The notes under the pieces were generated by a model that worked only from the letters and a program-made list of their open reading frames with translations, was not told the origin of the DNA and did no database searches. From assembly GCA_021203515.1 (NCBI GenBank), contig JAJQAY010000128.1, forward strand, positions 48,827 through 112,826: a DNA stretch of 64,000 nt. Direction: 5' to 3'. The stretch's first letter is position 1; every line of letters starts with the position of its first letter. The position numbers and the translations under genes are program-made. The stretch is from Bacteroides sp. (GTDB lineage Bacteria > Bacteroidota > Bacteroidia > Bacteroidales > Bacteroidaceae). Positions 1 to 9,333 of this stretch are shown here, piece after piece.

Positions 1-2022
1 GGGAGCATTCTTGAAATACTTCCGCAAGAGGCGGTGGAGTTCTTTCTGCGTGCGCCATTCTTCGCCTTTGAAGTAGGAGAAGAGGTGGACATATGTAATG
101 TCCGGCTCGTTGGCGGGGTCGTAGAGGCCGTCGTCGAAGACGCGCTGGAGCTTGTCGATGAAAGGTTTCTTTCCTCCCATCAGGCGGGCAAGGCCGGGGA
201 CATCATGCGGGACATAGAAAGTATAGTTCCAGGAATTGCCTTCATGGAAACCGGGACTGGGCTCGAAGTTCTCACCTTGCATGGGGTTGAAGGGGGAATA
301 AAATTCACCGTTCAGCAGGATGGGACGGAACGTGCTGAACTCCTTGCTATAGTAGTGCTTGTAGCCGAGGGAACGCGTATGAAAGAGACGGGCGTCGGAT
401 TGATAGCGAAGGGATTTCGCACGCAGTTCGTCGGCTTTTTCCTTATTCTTTTCAGCGGCCGCCTGCTTGCTTTGCGCTTCAGCCTCTCGGCCCAACATTT
501 CAGCCAAGCGACTGAGAGCATTGTCGGCAATGTAATATTCGAGCGCATGAGAGACGGAATTGTCGTATTGCTCGCGCAGGGGGACGTAGCCCAACGACAT
601 ATAATCGTCATTATCGGGACGGAGCAAGTTCTCGGCACCGGGCAGAGTGGCGCCCTTGCGCATGGCTTCGTAAGCCAGTTCGATGTCAAAGTCACGGAGT
701 CCCTTCAACCAGGTGTCGACGATGACGGGAATAGAGGGGTCGCCTTCCATGGTCAGCGTCTCGCGGCCGTAGAGTTCCCATTTGGGAAGCCAGCCGTGCT
801 CGCGATACATGTCGAGCATGGAGCGAACCATCTGCAACTGGCGTTCGGGATAGACGAGGGTAAGCAGTTGGTGCACATTGCGATAGGTGTCCCACAGAGA
901 AAAGACGGTGTAGCGGTCGCCCTTCGTGGTCAGTATCCGGTCGCTCTCCATGGCGGGATATTCGCCGTTGACGTCCTGCAAGATGTTAGGATGTATCAGT
1001 GTGTGGTACAGAGCGGTGTAGAAGACGGTCTTCTCCTCCTCCGTGCCGCCTTCGACGAGGATACGTGAGAGGTCGTCATTCCAGCGCCCGCGGGCTTCTT
1101 CGAGCACTTGGGCAAAGTTCTTTCCCTTCTGTTCCGCGTCCAGATTGAGGCGAGCATTGGCGATGCTGACAAAGGAGACGCCCATCTGTACTTCAATCTC
1201 CTCGTCGGCTGCGGTGTCGAAGCTAAGGTAAGCACCGATGTCATCGCCCGCAATCTCGCGGCGATAGCGGGTATAGAGTTTATAACGACCGCTGTCCGCA
1301 TCCCACTGGGCTTCGACGCCCATCGGGCGCTGCTTCTTCCAGTAACCTGTGGCGGAGGGTTGCTTGCTCACGCGCATCACGAAGTAGATGGGGAATACGG
1401 CTTGCGGATTGTAGCAGAAGGTGCCGAGCAGCTTCATGCCTTCAAATTCACAGTCGCTCACCTGGCGCAGAAAAGCACCCGTTTCGTTCGTAAGCCCCTC
1501 GCCCAGGTTCAGGAGAATATGGCTCTGTCCGGCAGGGAAGGTGAAACGAGCCACGCCCGTGCGAGGGGTGGCAGTCACTTCGGTCTTCACGTTGTAGCGG
1601 GTGAGGTAGTTGCTGTAGTAGCCGGGCGAGGCTTGTTCGTCCTTGTAGTGGCTGCCATACTCCTTATAATCGACGTTGAGCTCGCCCGTAGTGGGCATCA
1701 GTAGCAGAGAGCCCAGTTCGGGACAGCCCACGCCACTGAGGTTGACGTGTGAATATCCGGTGAAGTAGCAGTTGTGGTGCTCGTAGGGAGTAGACCACCA
1801 ACGGGCGTCTTTGTCATACTTATTATCTGCCGACCCCATCACGTTGAAAGGTACGACAGACATCATGCCATTGGGGCAGACAGCGCCGGGATTGGTAGTA
1901 CCATAATTCGTAGTCCCGACAAAGGGATTGACATAGTCCGTCGGCACGAAGCCTTTCTCTGCCGCTTGCGAAGCGGCGAGCAGACCGAAGGATAAGAGGA
2001 AAGATGTAATCGCTCGTTTCAT
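1..2022 (-). CDS. GH92 alpha-mannosidase, C-terminus outside window
   Basis: An exo-acting, Ca-dependent alpha-mannosidase of family GH92, probably periplasmic, trimming N-glycan mannose. The frame is open from the ATG at 2022 to the window edge, giving 674 residues; the family is usually about 750, so roughly 80-100 C-terminal residues are missing. The N-terminus (MKRAITSFLLSFGLLAAS) is a signal peptide without a clear lipobox. It is followed by the family opening YVNPFVGTTNYGTTNPGAVC. Near the visible end, DPANEPDITYVHLFSYF takes the place of the HGNEPSHH motif of the PUL's alpha-1,2-type paralogues, so a different linkage preference is likely (inference). It is the last visible PUL gene, 295 bp after the GH130 gene, with the 22-bp repeat array in the gap. 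No internal stops were seen. Confidence 0.9.
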   Translation of the reverse strand, partial: MKRAITSFLLSFGLLAASQAAEKGFVPTDYVNPFVGTTNYGTTNPGAVCPNGMMSVVPFNVMGSADNKYDKDARWWSTPYEHHNCYFTGYSHVNLSGVGCPELGSLLLMPTTGELNVDYKEYGSHYKDEQASPGYYSNYLTRYNVKTEVTATPRTGVARFTFPAGQSHILLNLGEGLTNETGAFLRQVSDCEFEGMKLLGTFCYNPQAVFPIYFVMRVSKQPSATGYWKKQRPMGVEAQWDADSGRYKLYTRYRREIAGDDIGAYLSFDTAADEEIEVQMGVSFVSIANARLNLDAEQKGKNFAQVLEEARGRWNDDLSRILVEGGTEEEKTVFYTALYHTLIHPNILQDVNGEYPAMESDRILTTKGDRYTVFSLWDTYRNVHQLLTLVYPERQLQMVRSMLDMYREHGWLPKWELYGRETLTMEGDPSIPVIVDTWLKGLRDFDIELAYEAMRKGATLPGAENLLRPDNDDYMSLGYVPLREQYDNSVSHALEYYIADNALSRLAEMLGREAEAQSKQAAAEKNKEKADELRAKSLRYQSDARLFHTRSLGYKHYYSKEFSTFRPILLNGEFYSPFNPMQGENFEPSPGFHEGNSWNYTFYVPHDVPGLARLMGGKKPFIDKLQRVFDDGLYDPANEPDITYVHLFSYFKGEEWRTQKELHRLLRKYFKNAP

Positions 2023-2107
2023 ACTTATAAGATTTAAAAGGGGCGGAGCACAGCTCCACAGTTGACAAAGACTCAATTAACAAAGAAGAAACAACTGCTT
2101 CTTCAAA

Positions 2108-2261
2108 GGGAAGCGCCCGTTCCCTTAGGTGGGAACTCCCGTTTCCCCAGGGGTAAAAGTATTTACGCTACGAGGTAAATGCTTTTACGCTACGAGGTAA
2201 AAGGTGTTACACTACGAGGTAAAAGGTGTTACACTACGAGGTAAATGCTTTTACATCCCGA
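2108..2261. repeat. 22-bp period tandem array (7 units)
   Basis: Seven consecutive 22-bp units start at 2108, 2130, 2152, 2174, 2196, 2218 and 2240, with a decayed eighth to 2283. The last five end in CTACGA or TCCCGA. Each unit carries short inverted arms. In the first two the arms are GGGAA/TTCCC; in the later ones they are GTAAA/TTTAC or GTAA/TTAC. The array fills the gap between the GH130 stop and the GH92 start. Related arrays lie at 29137 and 44114. The function is unknown. Confidence 0.9.
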
Positions 2262-2317
2262 GAAAAATTCCGGTAAATGCAGAGTTCTGATTACCAGAGC
2301 AATGGAACGAATACCTT

Positions 2318-3289
2318 TTAAACGATACTCGTCCGCTTCGTAAACTCTATAATCTCGGAGATATATCCGAAAGCCATCCCTACCACCGTATCGGCAGCAC
2401 CATAATAAACCGCCACTTTATCCCCGTCGTGCAAGGCGGCACAAGGGAATACGACGTTGGGCACATCGCCCTGCAACTCGTAGGGAGCAGCAGGCGCCAG
2501 CAGATATTCGCGCGTACGGTAGAGCACCTTCTCGGGATGTTCTTTGTCGAGTATCGCGCATCCCATCGAGTAGCGGAAACCGTTGCAGGTGGTGATGACG
2601 CCATGATAGAACATCAGCCAGCCCTCCGGCGTGAGGAACGGCACAGAACCTGCTCCTATCTTGGTGCATTGCCATGCGCTCTCGGGAAAAGGGGTCACCT
2701 TCATCACATTCCGATGTTTACCCCAGTACTTCATGTCCGGACTGTAGCTGATACAAATATCGCCGAATGGTGTATGTCCGTTGTCGCTCGGGCGACTGAG
2801 CATGGCATATCGTCCGCCGATCTTCTGCGGAAAGAGTACGTCGTTGCGGTTGAAGGGCAGGAAGACATTCTCGCACTGGAAGAACTCCTCGAAATCGAAC
2901 GTATAGCCGATGCCGATAGTAGGCCCGTGATAACCGTTGTACCAGGTAATCCAGTAGCGGTCTTCAATCCACGTCACGCGCGGGTCGTACTTATACTCGG
3001 ACTCTATCATCTCCGTATTTCCGGCCCGGAAACGGATAGGTTCGTGGTTTATCTCCCAGTGGATACCGTCCTGACTGAAACCGGCAAAGATATTCATCTG
3101 CACCGCCTTGTTGTCACAACGAAATACACCGGCAAAGCCCTCGCCAAAGGGAACTACCGCACTATTGAAAATACTGTTGGAAGAGGGAATGTGATAGCGC
3201 CCGATGACGGGGTTCTTCGAATAGCGCCACATGACATCCGTGCAACCGGCCGGACGTTCTTCCCAAGGCATTCTGATGTTGTTGTTCAT
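2318..3289 (-). CDS. GH130 beta-1,4-mannosyl-GlcNAc phosphorylase
   Basis: Predicted to phosphorolyse Man-beta-1,4-GlcNAc, the core left after alpha-mannose is removed from N-glycans, to mannose-1-phosphate and GlcNAc. The 323-residue protein has no signal peptide, so it should act in the cytoplasm. It resembles the characterised N-glycan phosphorylases UhgbMP and BT1033 throughout: [10 protein letters not shown] at the start, [20 protein letters not shown], the five-bladed propeller segments [12 protein letters not shown] and [15 protein letters not shown], and the ending [12 protein letters not shown]. Its neighbour is the MFS gene, separated by a large inverted repeat, which suggests a transporter plus phosphorylase module. 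The start ATG at 3289 is unambiguous. Family assignment is sure; the exact substrate is inferred from similarity and from the PUL. Confidence 0.92.
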   Translation of the reverse strand: MNNNIRMPWEERPAGCTDVMWRYSKNPVIGRYHIPSSNSIFNSAVVPFGEGFAGVFRCDNKAVQMNIFAGFSQDGIHWEINHEPIRFRAGNTEMIESEYKYDPRVTWIEDRYWITWYNGYHGPTIGIGYTFDFEEFFQCENVFLPFNRNDVLFPQKIGGRYAMLSRPSDNGHTPFGDICISYSPDMKYWGKHRNVMKVTPFPESAWQCTKIGAGSVPFLTPEGWLMFYHGVITTCNGFRYSMGCAILDKEHPEKVLYRTREYLLAPAAPYELQGDVPNVVFPCAALHDGDKVAVYYGAADTVVGMAFGYISEIIEFTKRTSIV

Positions 3290-3345
3290 ACTATTTATCT
3301 ATTAATAAGTTAATTATAAATGGGAATTTAGCGGGGCGAAGCCCG

Positions 3346-3462
3346 AGGAGTTAAAGGAGTTAAGAAGTTAAGGAGTTAAGCCAATAGTTCCGCATATTAT
3401 TTAGGCTTCGTTACTCAATGCTATCGGCTTAACTCCTTAACTCCCTTAACTCCTTAACTCCT
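3346..3462. terminator. Large inverted repeat after the MFS gene
   Basis: Two 42-nt arms (3346-3387 and 3421-3462) are nearly complementary. They consist of iterated GGAGTTAA/TTAACTCC words and end in CCAATAG/CTATCGG. The structure starts 7 bp past the MFS stop and could end or attenuate that transcript before GH130. A related element lies at 4792-4898. Confidence 0.75.
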
Positions 3463-3468
3463 AAATTA

Positions 3469-4773
3469 TCATTTCTTCTTCTCGTCCGCATGCGTGAACG
3501 GCACAAAGTACGTCATCAGGAACGCCGGAATAGTAGCAACCATCGTGAAGATAAAGAATTTTTCATATCCCATGAAGTCACTGACAAACCCGCTGACCGT
3601 TCCCGGCAGCATCACCCCCAGGTTCATAATGCCCGAGGCAAAAGCGTAATGCGCCATCTGATGCTTGCCCGGAGCCACCTGCTGCATCATGAACAGCGCC
3701 AGACCCACGAAGCCGAAACCGTAACCGAAGTACTCCAATACAATCGCCCCACCAATCAGCAGCCCGCTTTCCGGCTGATAGATAGCCAGCAACGTATATG
3801 CCACAAACGGCAGATTGAAAAGGCAGCACAACGAGAACAGTGTTTTCTGCAATCCGCGATGCGAAATGTAATAACCCGCCAGCAACGAGCCCAACACAAA
3901 AGCCGCCGCCCCGTAGGTGCCATAGTACAATCCTATCTGCTGTTCATTCAGCCCCAAGCCGCCTGCCGAGCGCTCCGCCTTCAAGAAGAGGGGCACAATC
4001 TTCATCACAAAACCTTCGGCAAGACGATAGAGAATGATGAAAGCTATATAATACCAGATGTGTTTCTTCAGAAAGAAATCCTTAATCACACTTACCAATC
4101 GTTCCCAAGTTTCCCTGACCGACTTCGCACCGCTTGCCGCCGCACCGCCCGAGGGCAACATGCGCATGTGATACAGTCCCAACAGCACCATCACTCCCGC
4201 CATTATCAGCATCACCGTCATCCATGCCTGCACCGTAGCTTCATGCCTGACCGCCTCCGTCGTTCCTTCCACTCCGCCGAAGCTCTTCAGCAACCAGCCC
4301 GCCAGCCATACCAGCCCGCCGGATGCCACAATCTTGGCAATGTTGTAGAAAGCCCCTTGCCAACCAATGTACTTGGCCTGCTCCTGCTTGTTCAGTTCCG
4401 ACATGTAGACACCGTCGGTAGCCACATCGTGCGTAGCCCCGCTAAAGGCAATAACGGCCAACAGAGCAATGCACACGGCAAAGAACGCCGGCAAGTGCAA
4501 CGCCAATGCCACCAGAGCAAAGCCTGCTCCGGCAACAATCCGCGTCAGCACCACGAAGAACTTCTTCGTCTTGAACATTTCAAGAAACGGACTCCAAAGA
4601 AACTTCAGCGTCCAGGGCAACATTATTAACGAAGTCCACAAAGCTATCTGTGCATCACCGATGCCAGCCCCTTGAACATCAGCACAGACACCATGTTCAG
4701 TACCACAAACGGAAGTCCCATCGCGAAGTACACGGTGGGAACCCAAGATATAGGATTATGTTTTTCTGGCTCA
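3469..4773 (-). pseudogene. MFS sugar transporter (AmpG-like), frameshifted 5' end
   Basis: Inner-membrane major-facilitator protein, about 430 residues and about 12 hydrophobic segments. It probably imports the disaccharide product for GH130 (inferred from context). From about residue 40 the frame is clean: GIGDAQIALWTSLIMLPW, KFLWSPFLEMF, and the MFS loop ATDGVYMSEL. The N-terminus is spread over three frames. ATG at 4773 gives MSQKN; the next block, NPISWVPTVYFAMGLPFVV, is in another frame; the rest is in the third. Two one-base deletions would join them, one in the A run near 4756 and one in the G pair near 4662. It is flanked by related inverted repeats on both sides. Whether the lesions are real or sequencing errors cannot be decided here. 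Confidence 0.85.
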
Positions 4774-4791
4774 TACTTATTTCTTTTTAGG

Positions 4792-4898
4792 AATTAAAGG
4801 AGTTAGGGAGTTAAAGGGAGTTAAGCCGATAGTTCAATTTATAAGCAGAAGTATCGGCTTAACTCCTTAGCGAAGCGATAACTCCCTTTAACTTCTTA
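4792..4898. repeat. Inverted repeat upstream of the MFS gene
   Basis: The left arm (4792-4832) holds GGAGTTA-type iterations ending in GTTAAGCCGATAG. The right arm from 4853 begins ATCGGCTTAACTCC and then continues with an insertion (TTAGCGAAGCGATA). The core is the same as in the hairpin at 3346-3462, so this is a dispersed element rather than a one-off terminator. It lies between the GH92 stop and the MFS start. Confidence 0.7.
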
Positions 4899-4920
4899 GC
4901 CCGCCTTGGCGGGCAACTCC

Positions 4921-7188
4921 TCACGGTCTCTCCTTCCCCATTGTCAGTTCCAACACTCCACCGTCCACAATATCCTGGTGGGTAAAAAACGGACTATCCA
5001 GTTTCTGCCCGTTCAGGGTGGTAGACTGTATATACTTATTGGCACGGCTATTATTATGTGCCACTACCCGGAACGTTCTTCCTTCTTTCAAGTGGATAGT
5101 AGCCTCATCGAACAACGGACGACCGATGGAATATACCGGTTTGCCCGGACACACCTGATAGAAACCCATAGCATTGAGTATGTACCATGCCGACATCTGT
5201 CCGCAGTCCTCATTGCCCGAGAGTCCGTCCGGGTCGTTGAAGTAAAGCGTATGCAGCACGCTGTCCACTAGCTCCTGTGTCTTGTAGGGTTGTCCCACAT
5301 AGTTGTAGAGGTGCGCAATGTGATGGCTCGGCTCGTTGCCATGTGCATACTGGCCTATCAGTCCGGAAATATCGGCAGACACTGCCTCCCCTTCCAAAGA
5401 AGAATCGGCGATGAACAAGGAGTCCAGCTTGCCGATGAAGGCATCACGTCCGCCCATGAGTTCTACCAATCCGTCTACATCGTGGGGTACGAACCAAGTC
5501 CATTGCCAGGCAGTGCCTTCGCAATAATCATCGTTGCGGTGATTGGACGAACGGGGGTTGAAAGGCGTGCGCCAATTGCCCTCGCTGTCCAGTCCGCGCA
5601 TAAAGCGGGTACTCGGATCGAAATAAACTTTATATCCTTCGGCAAAGGCGGCATACTTCGCCTTATTGGCCTCGTCGTCCAGGGCATCCGCCAACACGGA
5701 GATGCACCAGTCATCGTAGGCATATTCCAGCGCCTTGGCTACCGACTCATTATCTTTATCGCAGGGCACATAGCCGATTTTGTTCTTCCAGTATTTGGCT
5801 TGCGGCATCAAGTGGGGCAACACCAGCGGCGGACACAGAATGCCGGTCGTATCATACTCAGCCGTGCGAAGGCAGGCACGATAGGCCTCTTGCAGGTTGA
5901 AGTCACGATACCCTTTCACATAAGAGTCTGCAATGAGCGACGCGGCGTGATAGCCAATCATCGTCCCGGTATAGTTTCCGGCAAGTTCCCACATCGGGAA
6001 TATGCCGCCCTCTTTCTGCTTCAGGATAAGCGAACGGATAAAAGCCTCGTTCAGTTCCGGGTCGATGATAGTCATCAACGGATGATAAGCACGGAAAGTA
6101 TCCCAAAGAGAGAAGACGGTATAAACCGGCTCGTTCACGTTGCCCTGATGAGGTTTCAAGTCCACACCCAGATAGCGGCCGTCGGCATCGGTGAAGAGAT
6201 TGGGTTGCATACCCGTGTGATAGAGTGCCGTATAGAACATGGTGCGTTGGTCGGCATCCTTCGTTTCAATATCTATCTTGGAGAGATAGTCGTTCCACTG
6301 CTGACGGGCGGCCTTGCGCACTCCGTCGAAATCCCAACCGGGTATCTCGGCTTCCACATTCCGGCGCGCTCCGTCCATATCGACGGCGGAAATGCCTATC
6401 TTTACGAATATCTGTTCATTCTTCTCGGTCTGGAATTGCAGCAGCACTTTGGCTGTCGGGAAGAGTGGACCGCCTTCATCCAACGCCATAGAGTCGGTCA
6501 CCAGGGTATAGGTAAACGGTTTGGAGAACTTGGCGTAGAAGTTGATATACTGGTCGAACGCCCAATACACGGTTTTCTTCCGTCCGCGAATTTCCGTATC
6601 GCTGATAACTTCCAGTTCCACTTCTTCGTTAGTCTGGCGTTGCAGGCTGTAGTCGAGGTCGAGGATGAAGCCGGCATCTTCTGCCTGCGGGAAGGTATAG
6701 CGATGGATGGCGGCACGTTTGGTTGCGGTCAGTTCGGCTTTCACGTTGTAACGGTCCAGAAGTACCGAGTAATAGCCGGGCTGTGCCACTTCGTTCTCGT
6801 GAGAGAAGGCAGAGGCATAAGCCATCTGCTGGCTCTTTGTTCCTAGGGCGTGATAGTCCTGCCTGCCCACGGTAGGCATCAGGAACACATCACCGTAGTC
6901 GCCGCATCCCGTACCATTGAGGTTGGTATGCGAAAAGCCGTTGATAGTGGAGTCGGCATAATAATATCCGGAACAAGCGTCCCACTCGTAGATACGGGTG
7001 TCGGGACTGGGTTGCATCATTCCGTTAGACACTACTGCTCCGGGATAGGTATGCCCGTGCCCGCCCGTACCGATGAACGGATTGACAAACGAGGCATAGT
7101 CTTGTGACGTCGGAGAACAACTGTGCATTGCCATGCCCAACAGTAGCATGCAACCCAGTTGTATAGAAATTGACTTCATTTTCTTCAT
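4921..7188 (-). CDS. GH92 alpha-mannosidase lipoprotein (alpha-1,2 type)
   Basis: Ca-dependent inverting exo-alpha-mannosidase of 755 residues, full family length. The signal peptide ends in a lipobox (MAMHSC), so it is a lipoprotein of the periplasm or cell surface. The family opening FVNPFIGTGGHGHTYPGAV is present. The active-site motif HGNEPSHH lies near residue 617 and GNEDCGQMSAWY near residue 658. HGNEPSHH is the version found in alpha-1,2-mannosidases such as BT3990 (family knowledge), and this gene holds the corresponding place in the PUL. It starts 24 bp after the GH97 stop, so the two are probably co-transcribed. The frame is intact. An ATG two codons in from the chosen start (MKSISIQ) is equally possible. 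Confidence 0.94.
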   Translation of the reverse strand: MKKMKSISIQLGCMLLLGMAMHSCSPTSQDYASFVNPFIGTGGHGHTYPGAVVSNGMMQPSPDTRIYEWDACSGYYYADSTINGFSHTNLNGTGCGDYGDVFLMPTVGRQDYHALGTKSQQMAYASAFSHENEVAQPGYYSVLLDRYNVKAELTATKRAAIHRYTFPQAEDAGFILDLDYSLQRQTNEEVELEVISDTEIRGRKKTVYWAFDQYINFYAKFSKPFTYTLVTDSMALDEGGPLFPTAKVLLQFQTEKNEQIFVKIGISAVDMDGARRNVEAEIPGWDFDGVRKAARQQWNDYLSKIDIETKDADQRTMFYTALYHTGMQPNLFTDADGRYLGVDLKPHQGNVNEPVYTVFSLWDTFRAYHPLMTIIDPELNEAFIRSLILKQKEGGIFPMWELAGNYTGTMIGYHAASLIADSYVKGYRDFNLQEAYRACLRTAEYDTTGILCPPLVLPHLMPQAKYWKNKIGYVPCDKDNESVAKALEYAYDDWCISVLADALDDEANKAKYAAFAEGYKVYFDPSTRFMRGLDSEGNWRTPFNPRSSNHRNDDYCEGTAWQWTWFVPHDVDGLVELMGGRDAFIGKLDSLFIADSSLEGEAVSADISGLIGQYAHGNEPSHHIAHLYNYVGQPYKTQELVDSVLHTLYFNDPDGLSGNEDCGQMSAWYILNAMGFYQVCPGKPVYSIGRPLFDEATIHLKEGRTFRVVAHNNSRANKYIQSTTLNGQKLDSPFFTHQDIVDGGVLELTMGKERP

Positions 7189-7212
7189 ATCATTGCTCTT
7201 GTTTATGTATAA

Positions 7213-9228
7213 TTAGTCGGGTATAAAGCTGACGGCTTGTCCGCCACCTCTTGCCATGACAATGTCCAGCGTATCATCGGCAGTTACCTGCTTCTCGATG
7301 ATTTCGCACGAGGTCGGGTTCGTTTCCCAGTCGGCCTCCTTGCCGTCGGCATAGATAACGGCGCGGTAGGTTTTGCCCTTTTCCAGGAAGTCCAACTTGA
7401 CGGCAACCTCGCGTGCCTCTTCGTTCGTGGCAGCACCCAGGAAATACTTGTCCTTCGCCCTGCGTACAATCACTACAAACTCTCCCGGCTCACCTGCCAA
7501 TGCTTCCGACCAGTCGCAATCGACATCATAATCGCGGAAGAATTGAAAAGCAGGATGTCCTTCATAGTTCTCAATCATATCCGCAGCCATCTGCAAGGGA
7601 GAATAGAGTATCACCCAGTTGGCCATCTGCTTGGCAAGCGTAGTGTTGATGCGGCAATCCTTGCTATCCTTCATATTCCACTGCTTGCGGTCTTTCGACT
7701 TCCGGGCACGCTCGTACAGCACATCGAAGATACCGGGAGTATAGTCCATCGGTCCCGCCAGCAGGCGGGTGAAAGGCAGCATCACATGGTGTTCGGGCGG
7801 ATTACCTTCACTCCAGGCGTTCCATTCCATGCCGCGGGCACCTTCACGGGTCATCATATTGGGATAGGTGCGACGGATACCGGTGTCCTTAATCGGTTCA
7901 TGGGCATCGAGCGTAGTATGATACTTTGCCGCCGTCTGCACCACCTTACGGTAAAGGCGCACATTGAACTGCCCATGATGATTATACCCGTCGGGAAGTC
8001 CTCCGGCATAACCGGTCTTCACTGAATGAATACCTAAGTCGGCATACCATTGGTAGGCTTTGTCCAACTGATGTTCGTAATTGAAGATATTTCCTCCGGT
8101 TTCATGGTGTCCGATGATGGCAACACCCTTTTCCTTTGCATAGTGGGCAATCTCTTCAATATCGAAATCAGCATACGGCTTGGTATAATCAAAGGTCTGC
8201 GTTCCGCCCCAGTTCTCCCAACCTTCGTTCCAACCTTCAAACATCACTGCTTCTATATAATTGTCTGCAGCAAAGTTAATATATTTTTTCGCATTTTCGG
8301 TAGTAGCACCATGACGATCGTTAATTACCCAACTTTCTACACCCAGATGCATCCCCCACCAGATGCCTACATATTTCATCGGACGTATCCAGTCGGTGGT
8401 TTCCAGAGCGCAAGGCTCGTTCAGGTTCAGGATAAGTCCGGAATTTATCAGTCCCACTGCCTTCGGGGCAATCTGTATCGTGCGCCACGGTGTCTTGAAA
8501 CTGCCGCCTGCTATCCGGGCTTTGATGCCGTCGGGCCAGGGAGCCAGTTCCGATTTGAATTGTCGGTCGCCCACGTTCTTCAAGGTCATTTCCGGGAAAT
8601 CGGTCAGTACAGCTTCGTGGATGCTGACATACGTGCCACCGGTCTTGAAAGTCATTGGAGTATTGGCATTGTCAATCTGGCTAATTGGTTGTGTGCGGTA
8701 TAAGAGTTCGTAAGTATCGTAATTGGCATGAATAGACCAGGAAATGCCGTCCTGCGCAATGTTGAAGGAAGTCAGTTCATCCGTTATGAGGATGCTGTCG
8801 GCTCCCGCCACCTGATATTCATAGCGGAAACCCAGTCCGTCGTCGAAGACACGGAAACGCAGGGTAAGCTGCACGTCCGAAGCATCGGCCAGGCGAACGG
8901 CCATTTCATTATAATGGTTGCGGATGGTTTTGTTCTCTCCCCAGGGTTGTGTCCAGGTTTCATCTGCGGAGGAAAAGTCGGTTCCGATAACACGGAAACC
9001 ATCGGAAAGATTGACTCCGTCGAGGGCAAGGAAGCCCAGGGAAGAGGGAGTTATGAAAGCAGTATCGTTCACATCGACCTGATAGGTCATGCGGTTATCG
9101 GCATCCAGAGCGAATGCCAGCCGGATATGTCCGTCGGGCGAAGCCACTTCTGCAGGTCCGGAAGGTGTACAGCTGCTGCTTGCCAAAAGAGAGAAAAATA
9201 GGATTATATGGATGAGGTGTAGTTTCAT
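7213..9228 (-). CDS. GH97 alpha-glucosidase-type hydrolase, lipoprotein
   Basis: Family GH97 (SusB family), about 671 residues from the ATG at 9228. An ATG 18 codons upstream is in frame but would put extra residues before the signal peptide MKLHLIHIILFFSLLASSSC, which has a lipobox. The N-terminal beta-sandwich is followed by a barrel. The glutamates of the inverting SusB-type subgroup are visible: GHHETGGN near residue 373 and DAHEPIKDTG near 441, then ARGMEWNAW. This predicts an inverting alpha-glucosidase rather than a retaining alpha-galactosidase. GH97 is not a core part of the B. thetaiotaomicron high-mannose PUL; it may remove the capping glucoses of immature N-glycans (speculative). 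It lies 105 bp after the GH18 gene. Confidence 0.9.
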   Translation of the reverse strand: MKLHLIHIILFFSLLASSSCTPSGPAEVASPDGHIRLAFALDADNRMTYQVDVNDTAFITPSSLGFLALDGVNLSDGFRVIGTDFSSADETWTQPWGENKTIRNHYNEMAVRLADASDVQLTLRFRVFDDGLGFRYEYQVAGADSILITDELTSFNIAQDGISWSIHANYDTYELLYRTQPISQIDNANTPMTFKTGGTYVSIHEAVLTDFPEMTLKNVGDRQFKSELAPWPDGIKARIAGGSFKTPWRTIQIAPKAVGLINSGLILNLNEPCALETTDWIRPMKYVGIWWGMHLGVESWVINDRHGATTENAKKYINFAADNYIEAVMFEGWNEGWENWGGTQTFDYTKPYADFDIEEIAHYAKEKGVAIIGHHETGGNIFNYEHQLDKAYQWYADLGIHSVKTGYAGGLPDGYNHHGQFNVRLYRKVVQTAAKYHTTLDAHEPIKDTGIRRTYPNMMTREGARGMEWNAWSEGNPPEHHVMLPFTRLLAGPMDYTPGIFDVLYERARKSKDRKQWNMKDSKDCRINTTLAKQMANWVILYSPLQMAADMIENYEGHPAFQFFRDYDVDCDWSEALAGEPGEFVVIVRRAKDKYFLGAATNEEAREVAVKLDFLEKGKTYRAVIYADGKEADWETNPTSCEIIEKQVTADDTLDIVMARGGGQAVSFIPD

Positions 9229-9333
9229 TATATTGCTTGTATATAAGATAGAGGTAGGGTAAGCTATTTCCAATGTCATCACGGGCCTCGCCCCGATATT
9301 CGGACGAGGCCCGTTCCGACAAAAGTTTGAATT

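Noticed and set aside
34..1704. Long plus-strand open frames opposite the GH92 gene
   Set aside because: They share codon boundaries with a recognisable minus-strand GH92 frame that lacks stops, and their translations show no family features.
2108..2261. CRISPR array
   Set aside because: Units are only 22 bp with no repeat/spacer alternation, and no cas genes are present in the window.
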